From Sphingomonas sp. (GTDB lineage Bacteria; Pseudomonadota; Alphaproteobacteria; Sphingomonadales; Sphingomonadaceae), in contig JAICSX010000073.1 of assembly GCA_025936675.1 (NCBI GenBank), positions 1 to 7,046 of the forward strand: a stretch of DNA of 7,046 bases, written 5' to 3'. The position numbers were made by a program, and so were the translations under genes. Positions 1 to 6,486 of this stretch are shown one piece after another. Position 1 is the first letter of the stretch, and every line of letters begins with the position of its first letter. Below the pieces are notes generated by a model that searched no databases, had not been told where the DNA came from, and was given only the letters and a program-made list of their open reading frames with translations.

Positions 1-1
1 G

Positions 2-1246
2 GTGCTTCCGCCGCACTCGCTCGCGATCGCTGCCTTCTCGACCATCGTCGAATGGTACGATTTCACGCTGTATCTCTATTTCGCGACGGTGCTGGCCCGC
101 GTCTTCTACGGCGGAGGCAGCGGCTCGCTCCTCCTGACTCTGGGCGGTTTCGCAATCGCCTATCTGATGCGGCCGCTGGGCGCCCTCTTCTTCAGCCATA
201 TTGGCGACAAGAAGGGCCGCAGGCAGATGCTGCTGATCTCGGTGGCGATGATGACGGCTGCAATGCTCGCGACCGCGCTGCTCCCGACCCGCAGCGCGAT
301 CGGGCCGGCCGCGGGATGGCTCCTCCTGCTGCTGCGTTGCGTGATGGGGTTCTCGGTCGGCGGCGAATATACCGGCGTCGTCGCCTATCTGCTCGAGGGC
401 GCGGCACCGGCAAGGCGCGGCCTGATCACCTCGTCTGCATCGGCGGCGAGCGAGGTCGGCGCCTTGCTCGCGGTTGGCGTATCCGCCGCAACCGTTAGCG
501 CCATGAGCGAGGCCGATCTCGCAAGCTGGGGATGGCGCATTCCCTTCTTCGTCGGCGCGGCGCTTGCCGGATCAGTATGGATCGCCCGTTCGACGATGCA
601 GGAATCGCCCGAGTTTCACCGCCAGCAGCGCGAACAGACGGTGCCGGACGTGCCGCTTCGCCATGCGGTCACCAACCACCGCATCGGAATCGCCCGCGGC
701 TTCGCCATCTCGGCGCTCGGCTCGATCACCTATTATGTCGGGATCACCTACGTGCCGGCGTTCCTGTCGTCGGTTGGCAATTTGTCTGAGCGCCAATCTT
801 TGTGGCTCTCCACCATTGCGGCTGTCGCAGTGATCGCAATCACGCCGCTAATCGGGTTGTTGAGCGACCGCATCGGACGCAAGCCGGTCCTGCTCGGCGT
901 CGGCATCGGCAGCGCCATTCTGCCAATCACCATGTTCTCGTTGATGGCGAGCAATGCTGCCGGGCAAGCGCTCGCGGGCGCAGTCATCCTGGCAATGCTC
1001 GCAGGCGCCGTCAGCGCCGTGGGCGCCGTCGGCACCGCCGAGCAATTCCCTGGCGAGGGACGGATCACCGGCCTCGCGCTCGGCGCAACGATGGCGACGG
1101 CGATCTTTGGCGGCCTCACTCCTTATGCCGCACAGCTCCTGGTCGAGCGCACCGGCTGGCCGACGGCACCGGGGATCATGATCGCTATCGTCGCAATTGC
1201 GGTCCTGCCCGTCTTCCTGGCGATGAAGGAAACGCGGCCGCTTTGA
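2..1246 (+). CDS. MFS transporter, metabolite:H+ symporter (MHS) type, 5' end at window edge
   Basis: Inner-membrane secondary transporter, probably a proton symporter for a small organic acid, osmolyte or similar metabolite; the substrate cannot be read from the sequence. Seen in the translated 414 residues: the N-terminal EWYDF signature (17-21) at the start of TM1, the loop 2-3 MFS motif GDKKGRR (68-74), the MHS-type segment RCVMGFSVGGEY (112-123) followed by EGAAPARRG, the WGWRIPFF stretch (176-183), an ESPEF loop (201-205), and a second-half copy of the loop motif, LSDRIGRKP (288-296). About twelve hydrophobic segments are present, as the family requires. MHS proteins are usually about 420-450 residues with a short tail before EWYDF, so the GTG at base 2 may be internal and the true start may lie left of the window. 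The C-terminus is complete. No terminator-like hairpin follows the stop. It is separate from the polysaccharide genes, which are on the other strand. Confidence 0.9.
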   Translation: MLPPHSLAIAAFSTIVEWYDFTLYLYFATVLARVFYGGGSGSLLLTLGGFAIAYLMRPLGALFFSHIGDKKGRRQMLLISVAMMTAAMLATALLPTRSAIGPAAGWLLLLLRCVMGFSVGGEYTGVVAYLLEGAAPARRGLITSSASAASEVGALLAVGVSAATVSAMSEADLASWGWRIPFFVGAALAGSVWIARSTMQESPEFHRQQREQTVPDVPLRHAVTNHRIGIARGFAISALGSITYYVGITYVPAFLSSVGNLSERQSLWLSTIAAVAVIAITPLIGLLSDRIGRKPVLLGVGIGSAILPITMFSLMASNAAGQALAGAVILAMLAGAVSAVGAVGTAEQFPGEGRITGLALGATMATAIFGGLTPYAAQLLVERTGWPTAPGIMIAIVAIAVLPVFLAMKETRPL

Positions 1247-1257
1247 CCGGCCCGTCC

Positions 1258-1566
1258 ATGTCCGAAACCCGACCGTCGAATGAATTGCTGTTCACTCATC
1301 GGCGGTTCACGTTTCACAGCCGTATCAGAAGCGTGCCTCCAATCCCCAGGAGACTCGCGACGGACATCAATTATCTATTCCTTCGCCAGCAGGTCGAGCG
1401 AAGCCTCGCTGCGAGCTGCGACAATGCCGCGGCCCGTGAAGCCCACGAGGGGCTTGCCCGTCAGTATGAGCTGGAAATCGAGCGCATGAGCGGCGGCCGG
1501 ATCATCTTCCCGTCGCTCCGCGATGCAGCATTCAGCACGCGCCGCAGCCAGTCAGCATCGTCTTGA
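1258..1566 (+). CDS. Small hypothetical protein of the sphingomonad 'DINYLF-RQQ' type; start uncertain
   Basis: No function is known to me. The recognisable core is TDINYLFLRQQVERSLA followed by AREAHEGLARQYELEIERM. This is a short, highly charged, probably helical protein of a kind I recall as common in sphingomonads (from memory, not searched). The coordinates give the longest ATG-started form, 102 residues. The first 34 residues do not look like the conserved core, and no Shine-Dalgarno site precedes the ATG at 1258. A GTG at 1333 is another option. The best ribosome site, AGGAG at 1348-1352, stands 7 bases before an ACG codon at 1360, exactly where the conserved core begins, which would give 68 residues. 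The reading frame is also open back through the transporter gene, so no upstream stop helps. The last 12 codons overlap the end of the convergent protease gene, so the C-terminal tail may be altered. Confidence 0.6.
   Translation: MSETRPSNELLFTHRRFTFHSRIRSVPPIPRRLATDINYLFLRQQVERSLAASCDNAAAREAHEGLARQYELEIERMSGGRIIFPSLRDAAFSTRRSQSASS
1348..1352 (+). promoter_or_regulatory. Strong Shine-Dalgarno site before an ACG codon
   Basis: AGGAG lies 7 bases upstream of ACG at 1360-1362, the ideal distance for a start codon. ACG opens the conserved TDINYLF core of the small gene. No ATG, GTG or TTG lies in frame at a suitable distance. This supports either a rare ACG start or a start codon lost by an ATG-to-ACG change. 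Confidence 0.5.
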
Positions 1567-1568
1567 TC
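1532..1568 (-). repeat. Direct repeat, distal copy: duplicated tail of the sugar transferase gene
   Basis: These bases match 2341-2377 at 32 of 37 positions in the same orientation, including an identical 15-base core (1554-1568 and 2363-2377). Read on the - strand, both copies end exactly at a TGA stop and encode IKTMLTG-x-GA-x. Two of the five differences are silent (Thr ACT/ACC, Leu CTG/CTC). The other three change Trp to Cys and Arg to Cys. I see no match to the left of the stop codon. Confidence 0.8.
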
Positions 1569-2326
1569 CGATCGGACCGCCACCCCGACAATACAATCAG
1601 GGCAAGTGCCATGACGAGCACGTAAGACGTCATTGCCCACACTGCCGCGTGGCTTGTCGAGGCCGGGTCCACGATCATGCGCCACGGGGCTGTGTCGTCT
1701 TTGCCGCCACGTAGCCAATCTCCGATATTCCATGCTGCGTGCAGGCCGATGGGGAGCGCAAGACCGCGGGTCACAACCGCGGCCATGCCGAAGACCAGCG
1801 ATCCCGTTGTCGAACCCATGAGCGCATTGACCCAACTCGCGCCGCCGACGCGATGTTCGATCGCGAACAGGACCGACACAAAGATCAGCGCCCCCCATGG
1901 CTTGATTTCCGGGACGAGCTCACGGAGCGGATACCCGTGGAATGCCAGCTCCTCGCGCGCGGCGAGCAGCAGATAGCCGATGATCGCACAGGGTATTCGC
2001 GCAAGGCGCTCCGGTGCGGATGCCCAGTGAATTCCTCCGGCGAGTGCAAGGAGCATTGTATGCGCAGCTATCAGGCCAAAACCGATGAGCATTCCGAACC
2101 CGAAGCGGCGCGCGCTTCCCCAGGAGAGGACAATACCGAAGTCGCTGAGGGATGCGCGTTCCCATTTGATGAAGAGCAGCGTCAAGGCGAACGTCGCCGG
2201 GGCCGTGATCGCCCCGATCAGGATGATGGAAGTGGATGCCTTTCCGGACGCGACCGCCAATAGCGCCATTGTCGCAATCCAAAACAACAGGACCTTGAAT
2301 ACACAGATGACACGCCCAGCCTTCAT
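1532..2326 (-). CDS. CPBP-family (Abi/Rce1-type) intramembrane protease with a borrowed C-terminal tail
   Basis: Polytopic inner-membrane protein of the CPBP glutamic protease family; the substrate is unknown. In numbering from the TTG at 2344 (270 residues), the family motifs are visible: EELAFHG (131-137, motif 1), FAIEH (160-164, motif 2) and GLHAAWN (200-206, motif 3). The presumed catalytic residues E131/E132, H164, H202 and N206 are therefore present. The Arg usual in motif 1 (EExxxR) is His136. Several hydrophobic helices run from about 13-30, 40-58, 82-104, 118-129, 151-163 and 234-252. The last 11 residues (260-270) copy the end of the neighbouring sugar transferase and are not typical of CPBP proteins. 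I give the ATG at 2326 (264 residues). The TTG at 2344 overlaps the transferase stop as TTGA and would allow translational coupling. A GGAGG lies only 1 base before the ATG, too close to settle the choice. Last gene of the polysaccharide operon. Confidence 0.82.
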   Translation of the reverse strand: MKAGRVICVFKVLLFWIATMALLAVASGKASTSIILIGAITAPATFALTLLFIKWERASLSDFGIVLSWGSARRFGFGMLIGFGLIAAHTMLLALAGGIHWASAPERLARIPCAIIGYLLLAAREELAFHGYPLRELVPEIKPWGALIFVSVLFAIEHRVGGASWVNALMGSTTGSLVFGMAAVVTRGLALPIGLHAAWNIGDWLRGGKDDTAPWRMIVDPASTSHAAVWAMTSYVLVMALALIVLSGWRSDRIKTMLTGCGAC

Positions 2327-2340
2327 GCCTCCGCGGCGTC

Positions 2341-2377
2341 TCAACGCGCGCCCCAGCCGGTGAGCATCGTCTTGATC
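2341..2377 (-). repeat. Direct repeat, proximal copy: native end of the sugar transferase gene
   Basis: Partner of the repeat at 1532-1568. Here it encodes the natural C-terminus of the transferase, IKTMLTGWGAR then TGA, which fits the usual ending of PF02397 proteins. The protease gene lies between the two copies. Confidence 0.8.
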
Positions 2378-3612
2378 GTCCGGAAGAAGATCAGCACGTC
2401 GAGCCAGGGCGAGAAATATTTGATGTAGTAGAAGTCGTACTGAAGCTTTCGGTGCACTTCATCGACGTTCGCAACATGACCCTGGTTGACCTGCGCCCAG
2501 CCGGAGATCCCCGGCTTTACGACATGGCGATAGCGGTAAAATGGGATTTCGCTCGTGTACCACACGGATAGCACCTGCGCTTCCGGGCGCGGCCCGATCC
2601 AGCTCATTTCCCATTTCAGGATGTTGAAGATCTGCGGCAGCTCGTCGATGCGGAGCTTGCGAAGCATGCGTCCGATCCTTGTCACACGATTGTCGCTGTC
2701 CCGTGTCATCGCCGCGTCACGCTCGTCCGCAGCTTCGACCAAATGCATCGTTCGGAATTTGTAGACGGTCATGAGGCGTCCGGCATGGCCGACGCGCTTC
2801 TGGCGGAAGAGCGACGGGCCGCGGCTGTCGATGCGGATCGCGATCGCGATCACCGCCATTACGGGCAGCGCGAGCGGCAGCAGAAGAAGTGCGCAGAAGA
2901 AGTCGACCAACGACTTGAAATAGAAATAGCCGCGCGCCGGAAGCAGCGAGCCGAAGCTGTTCTCGGAGAGTTGCTCAAGCTCCACGCGCCCGGTCAGCGA
3001 TTCCGAAAGCTGCTTGACCTGGTAGACGATCCGACCGGCGAGCGCTGCGTCGGCGAGGAATGCTTCCCATTCATCGGGAAGATCGGCGCTGAAGTCGGCG
3101 ACGATTGCATGGCAAGCCCTCGTGTCGTGCAGGTGCGGGCGCTTAAGCGGATGCCAGTCGACGCCCGGGATCTGGTGCAGACAGTCGGTTGCTCCGAACG
3201 GCACGACGGCGATCCTCCGGAGCACCTTCCGCTCGGCATAGATGTACAGCAGGTAGAGCCAGGCGACGTGAAGCAGGAAGCCGGCTGCAAGACCGACGCG
3301 GTCGTACGGGAAGCGAGTCAGGACGAACCAGACGACCACGATCCCATGGCCGGTCAGCGCTGCCGGTAGAATGACCGAGCTTCGGCGAATGCCCGGGTAG
3401 GTTTCGATCGACAGCCTCGTCCAGAAGGCAAGCATGACCGCGACCATGTTGCCGATCAGGGTGTTGAGGCTCGCCGGCTCCATCATCGTGCCCGGCAAGG
3501 GGCCGCGGGCCAGCCATGGTATGCCGGCACCGATCAGCAATGCGCCTGTGAATTGGAATCTCTTGCGGACCAGCAGCGAGGTGTGTGCCGAGCGGACTCG
3601 ATCGTGACGCAT
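2341..3612 (-). CDS. Polyprenyl-phosphate sugar-1-phosphate transferase (bacterial sugar transferase, PF02397)
   Basis: Inner-membrane enzyme that transfers a sugar-1-phosphate from a UDP-sugar to undecaprenyl phosphate, the first step in building a capsule or exopolysaccharide repeat unit (WcaJ/GumD/WbaP-like large type). In the 423-residue form, four hydrophobic segments occupy about 20-35, 50-66, 82-100 and 106-125. A non-catalytic domain follows (about 131-220), then a hydrophobic re-entrant segment (236-260), then the catalytic domain: LFRQKRVG (268-275), KFRTM (285-289), the catalytic DE pair in RIDELPQ (D323/E324), IGPRPE (339-344), PGISGWAQVN (367-376) and the closing KYFSPWLD. All key residues look intact. 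The acceptor sugar is not readable. The ATG at 3612 has GGAGG upstream, though 12 bases away. A GTG at 3636, 4 bases after the preceding stop, would add 8 residues but has no ribosome site. Confidence 0.93.
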   Translation of the reverse strand: MRHDRVRSAHTSLLVRKRFQFTGALLIGAGIPWLARGPLPGTMMEPASLNTLIGNMVAVMLAFWTRLSIETYPGIRRSSVILPAALTGHGIVVVWFVLTRFPYDRVGLAAGFLLHVAWLYLLYIYAERKVLRRIAVVPFGATDCLHQIPGVDWHPLKRPHLHDTRACHAIVADFSADLPDEWEAFLADAALAGRIVYQVKQLSESLTGRVELEQLSENSFGSLLPARGYFYFKSLVDFFCALLLLPLALPVMAVIAIAIRIDSRGPSLFRQKRVGHAGRLMTVYKFRTMHLVEAADERDAAMTRDSDNRVTRIGRMLRKLRIDELPQIFNILKWEMSWIGPRPEAQVLSVWYTSEIPFYRYRHVVKPGISGWAQVNQGHVANVDEVHRKLQYDFYYIKYFSPWLDVLIFFRTIKTMLTGWGAR

Positions 3613-3624
3613 CGTCAGATCTTT

Positions 3625-3629
3625 CCTCC
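3625..3629 (-). promoter_or_regulatory. Shine-Dalgarno site of the sugar transferase gene
   Basis: GGAGG on the - strand lies 12 bases before the ATG at 3612. It is downstream of the alternative GTG at 3636, so it argues for the ATG. The spacing is a little long. Confidence 0.5.
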
Positions 3630-3640
3630 GACGCACACCA

Positions 3641-4909
3641 CTAGAGCGTCCACCGGTCGAGCGAAGGATCCAACTGCCGGTCGCGCCACATGCCCTTGAG
3701 GTCGGCTAGCGTCCCGCCGCTCGCAACCAATCCCGCGAGATCGTCATCGGGGAAGCTGCGATACTCGTCGTGAGCGACCGCGCCGATCACGAGATCATAT
3801 TGCCGGCTGCCGGCCCTTGTGACCTTGAGCCCGTGCTCGCGTTCAATCTCGTCGGCGGGAGCAAAAGGGTCGGCGACCTCGACTTCATGGCCAAGCCATT
3901 GCAGGCGCCGGACGAGGTCAAAGCTTCGGCTGTTCCTGAAGTCCGGAACATTCTCCTTGAAGGTGAGGCCGAGGACCAAAGCGCTCCCGGCCTTTCGGCG
4001 CCGGTCGTGCAGCGCATCGGCGATCCATGCGCCCATACCGTCATTGGTCGAGCGGCCGGCAAGGATCACTTGCGGGTCGTGCCCTACCTGCTGCGCGAGA
4101 TGGCTGAGGTAATAAGGGTCGACGCCGATGCAGTGGCCGCCGACCAGGCCAGGCTCGAAGCCGAGGAAGTTCCACTTGGTCCGCGCCGCGGCGAGCACGT
4201 CCCACATCGATACGCCGATCTTCGAGAAGATCTGGGTCACTTCGTTGATGAAGGCGATGTTGATGTCGCGCTGCGCGTTCTCGATCGCCTTGGCCGCTTC
4301 CGCCGCCTTGATCGACGCGGCGCGGAACACGCCCCCTGACGTGATCGCGCCGTAGATTTGCGCGAGCTGCTCGACCACCTCGGTGTCCTGACCGGCGATC
4401 ACCTTGGTGATGCGGTCGACCGTATGCTCGCGGTCACCCGGGTTGATTCGCTCGGGGCTGTAGCCGAGGCGGAAATCGCGCCCCCGCTGAAGGCCCGAAA
4501 GGCGCTCGATCTCGGGGCCGCAAAGGTCTTCCGTCACGCCCGGATAGACCGTGCTCTCGTAGACGATTGTCGGCCGGACATGCGGGTCGATGAGCCCGGC
4601 GACGGTGCGGCTCGCAGCAATTACCGCGCGGAGATCGGGCCGGTTCGCCTCGTCGACCGGGGTCGGCACGGTGATGATGTAGATGTCGGCGCCCAAGCAA
4701 TCGCCTGCGTCGCTGGTGAGCTTCAGCGAGCTTGCCCGGAGCTCCGCCTCACAGATCTCGTTCGTCCGGTCACGGCCGTCCTTCAGCTCGGCAATACGCT
4801 TCGCATCGACGTCCAAGCCTGCCGTGTCGAACTTGCGCGAAAGCGCGACCGCGAGAGGGAGCCCGACATAGCCGAGGCCAACGACGACGATGCGCGGATG
4901 ACTAGGCAT
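3641..4909 (-). CDS. tviB: Nucleotide-sugar dehydrogenase, TviB/WbpO type (UDP-N-acetyl-hexosamine 6-dehydrogenase)
   Basis: Cytosolic NAD-dependent enzyme that oxidises C6 of a UDP-sugar twice to give the uronic acid. Relatives act on UDP-GlcNAc (TviB) or UDP-GalNAc (WbpO), and the sequence does not decide between them. The 422 residues show the N-terminal Rossmann motif GLGYVGLPLA (11-20), the subfamily stretch GYSPERINPGD (149-159), the central helix with K207 and N211 (AAKAIENAQRDINIAFINE), the catalytic Cys260 in GGHCIGVDPYYL, and the C-terminal domain with LGLTFKENVPDFRNS (313-327). SPERINPGD and GHCIGVDPYYL separate it from the UDP-glucose dehydrogenase upstream (NPEFLREG, GGSCFPKD). 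Length is normal. No clear Shine-Dalgarno site precedes the ATG at 4909. It follows ugd by 57 bases and precedes the transferase closely, so it should be cotranscribed. The symbol is a family label, not a proven orthology. Confidence 0.92.
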   Translation of the reverse strand: MPSHPRIVVVGLGYVGLPLAVALSRKFDTAGLDVDAKRIAELKDGRDRTNEICEAELRASSLKLTSDAGDCLGADIYIITVPTPVDEANRPDLRAVIAASRTVAGLIDPHVRPTIVYESTVYPGVTEDLCGPEIERLSGLQRGRDFRLGYSPERINPGDREHTVDRITKVIAGQDTEVVEQLAQIYGAITSGGVFRAASIKAAEAAKAIENAQRDINIAFINEVTQIFSKIGVSMWDVLAAARTKWNFLGFEPGLVGGHCIGVDPYYLSHLAQQVGHDPQVILAGRSTNDGMGAWIADALHDRRRKAGSALVLGLTFKENVPDFRNSRSFDLVRRLQWLGHEVEVADPFAPADEIEREHGLKVTRAGSRQYDLVIGAVAHDEYRSFPDDDLAGLVASGGTLADLKGMWRDRQLDPSLDRWTL

Positions 4910-4950
4910 TGCGCACGTCTATAGCTGCTTCAACCGTTTCGGATATGGTG

Positions 4951-4964
4951 CCGATCCAGATCGG
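4951..4964. repeat. Short perfect inverted repeat between ugd and the second dehydrogenase
   Basis: CCGATC and GATCGG arms (6 bases each) are separated by 2 bases, just past the ugd stop codon. An overlapping alternative pairs 4953-4957 with 4963-4967. Neither strand has a following T-run, so it is not a clear terminator. It may be a weak hairpin in the operon transcript or chance. Confidence 0.3.
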
Positions 4965-4966
4965 AT

Positions 4967-6283
4967 CTATTTTGCGTCGAAGCTTCCCCGGCCGATCCCG
5001 TAATAGCGCAGGCCCGCTTCCTTTGCCTCCTCGCGGTCATAGACATTGCGCAGATCGACGAGGACTTTGCCCCGCAGCGAGGATGCGATGCGCTCGAGAT
5101 CGAGCGCGCGGAACTCGTCCCACTCGGTGACGATGACCAAGGCATCGGCGCCGTCTGCGGCAACGTAGGCATCATTCGCGAACTCGACGCCGGAGAGGAC
5201 CTTCTCGGCCTGCTCGGTAGCGACCGGATCAAAGGCCGAAACCGTGGCCCCGCGTTCGACAAGGCCCTTCACAAGCGGAATGGACGGCGCTTCGCGCATG
5301 TCGTCGGTGTTGGGCTTGAACGCTAGGCCGAGGACCGCGACGCGCTTGCCCGACACGCTCCCACCGAGCGCGCGCTCAACGCGCTGGACCATCTGCTCCT
5401 TGCGTTCGTCGTTGACCGTCACGGTGGTGCGGACGATCCGCTGGTCGACGCCGACGTCGTCGGCAGTCTTGAGCAACGCGAGCGTGTCCTTGGGAAAGCA
5501 GCTGCCGCCATAGCCAGGGCCCGCGTGCAGGAATTTGGGACCGATGCGATTGTCGAGCCCGATGCCCCGCGCGACGTCCTGGACGTCGGCGTCGACCGCT
5601 TCGCAGAGGTCGGCGATCTCGTTGATGAAGCTGATCTTCACCGCGAGGAATGCGTTGGCCGCATATTTGGTAAGCTCGGCGGTGCGGCGGCCGGTGATCA
5701 GGATCGGCGCCCGATTGAGGAACAAGGGGCGGTAGATCTCGCGCAGCACGTCCTGCGCACGGTCGTCCTCGGCTCCGACGACGATCCGGTCGGGATGCTT
5801 GAAGTCTGCAATCGCCGCGCCCTCGCGCAGGAACTCGGGATTGGAAGCCACCGAGACTTCGCTGACCCCCTCTTCGCGGAGGATCTGCTCGATCTTGTCG
5901 CCGGTGCCGACCGGTACGGTGGACTTGGTCACCACGACCGTGCCCGGCTTGATGACTTTCGCGAGCTCTCGCACCGCATTGAACACGTAGGTGAGGTCGG
6001 CATGGCCGTCGCCCCGGCGCGTCGGAGTCCCGACCGCGATGAACACTGCTTCGGCAGTCTCGACCGCGCTTGCGAGGTCGGTGGTGAAAGTCAGCCGCCC
6101 GCGTTCGGCATTCGACTTGACCAATGCTTCGAGGCCGGGCTCCCAGATCGGCATCTTGCCGGCGTTTAGGCCGTCGATCTTGGCCGCGTCCTTGTCGACG
6201 CAACTCACGCGATGGCCGAAGTCGGCGAAGCAGGCGCCCGAGACGAGGCCCACATAGCCGGTGCCGATCATCGCAATGCGCAT
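4967..6283 (-). CDS. ugd: UDP-glucose 6-dehydrogenase
   Basis: Cytosolic enzyme that converts UDP-glucose to UDP-glucuronate with two NAD+, a precursor for acidic polysaccharides. The 438 residues show the Rossmann motif GTGYVGLVSG (7-16), VGTPT (84-88), the STVPVGT segment (121-127), NPEFLREG (148-155), the central helix with K206 and N210 (ELTKYAANAFLAVKISFINE), the catalytic Cys262 in GYGGSCFPKD (257-266), and the C-terminal domain with LGLAFKPNTDDMREAPS (318-334). Length and residue set match the bacterial UGD family well, so function is likely intact. The start is firm: AGGAG lies 6 bases before the ATG at 6283. It is the first gene of the leftward polysaccharide operon, with a 57-base gap to the next dehydrogenase and about 195 bases of leader before it. 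Confidence 0.95.
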   Translation of the reverse strand: MRIAMIGTGYVGLVSGACFADFGHRVSCVDKDAAKIDGLNAGKMPIWEPGLEALVKSNAERGRLTFTTDLASAVETAEAVFIAVGTPTRRGDGHADLTYVFNAVRELAKVIKPGTVVVTKSTVPVGTGDKIEQILREEGVSEVSVASNPEFLREGAAIADFKHPDRIVVGAEDDRAQDVLREIYRPLFLNRAPILITGRRTAELTKYAANAFLAVKISFINEIADLCEAVDADVQDVARGIGLDNRIGPKFLHAGPGYGGSCFPKDTLALLKTADDVGVDQRIVRTTVTVNDERKEQMVQRVERALGGSVSGKRVAVLGLAFKPNTDDMREAPSIPLVKGLVERGATVSAFDPVATEQAEKVLSGVEFANDAYVAADGADALVIVTEWDEFRALDLERIASSLRGKVLVDLRNVYDREEAKEAGLRYYGIGRGSFDAK

Positions 6284-6289
6284 TCAACA

Positions 6290-6294
6290 CTCCT
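6290..6294 (-). promoter_or_regulatory. Shine-Dalgarno site of ugd
   Basis: AGGAG on the - strand lies 6 bases before the ATG at 6283. This is the best-placed ribosome site of the operon and fixes the ugd start. Confidence 0.8.
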
Positions 6295-6306
6295 GTCGGA
6301 TGGAGC

Positions 6307-6322
6307 CGCGGCCTTAGCCGCG
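6307..6322 (-). promoter_or_regulatory. GC-rich hairpin in the ugd leader
   Basis: A perfect 6-base stem (CGCGGC / GCCGCG) with a 4-base loop lies 12 bases upstream of the ugd Shine-Dalgarno site. The - strand lacks a T-run after it. If the transcript starts upstream, this hairpin would sit in the 5' leader close to the ribosome site and could affect translation or RNA stability. That role is inference. Confidence 0.4.
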
Positions 6323-6430
6323 CTTTGCCTTGATGAACAAGCTTGCCGAAATGAAGGTTGCGCATCATGATCGGCCGGCGCCCATCACGCCGGGAGGACT
6401 GTGGATCGACCCGCCCCCCGCATTCGGTCG

Positions 6431-6444
6431 AGAACCTCGGTTCT
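6431..6444. repeat. Palindrome upstream of ugd, operator-like
   Basis: AGAACC and GGTTCT arms (6 bases each) flank a 2-base centre, in the non-coding leader about 150 bases before ugd. A wider pair, TCGACC (6405-6410) and GGTCGA (6426-6431), sits next to it. The symmetry would suit a dimeric regulator, but no known motif is recognised. Confidence 0.3.
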
Positions 6445-6464
6445 TCAGACCTTCACATCATTGC

Positions 6465-6486
6465 CGTTTAGCTGAAGGGCTAAACG
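6465..6486. repeat. 8-base-stem hairpin at the end of the small - strand gene
   Basis: CGTTTAGC and GCTAAACG form a perfect 8-base stem around a 6-base loop, and the right arm contains the TAG stop of the 58-residue ORF. The loop TGAAGG can instead pair with CCTTCA at 6450-6455. The position at a gene end suggests a transcription end or RNA 3' protection, but there is no T-run, so an intrinsic terminator is unproven. Confidence 0.45.

Larger units (their letters stand above)
6284..6479. other. Non-coding leader region upstream of ugd
   Basis: I see no credible gene in these 196 bases on either strand. They should hold the promoter of the polysaccharide operon, but no convincing -35/-10 pair could be picked by eye. 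What is visible is the set of inverted repeats listed separately. Confidence 0.5.

Noticed and set aside
1739..2263. 174-codon + strand ORF opposite the CPBP protease
   Set aside because: Antisense of a gene with all three CPBP motifs; the sequence is low in hydrophobic residues and patternless.
2743..3369. 208-codon + strand ORF opposite the sugar transferase
   Set aside because: Shadow of a gene with all its catalytic motifs intact; no domain is seen.
3770..4339. Long + strand ORF opposite the TviB-type dehydrogenase
   Set aside because: It is the antisense of a clearly conserved enzyme and its translation has no family motif. Long antisense frames are expected in GC-rich DNA.
5525..6169. 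214-codon + strand ORF opposite ugd
   Set aside because: Antisense shadow of ugd; composition is rich in Asp, Gly and Arg with no recognisable domain.
5376..6368. 330-codon - strand ORF in another frame of ugd
   Set aside because: The translation is dominated by Arg, Pro and Gly, typical of an out-of-frame reading of a GC-rich gene; ugd explains the region.
6465..6486. Intrinsic terminator
   Set aside because: The stem is good, but neither strand continues into a T-run, so it is reported only as a hairpin.
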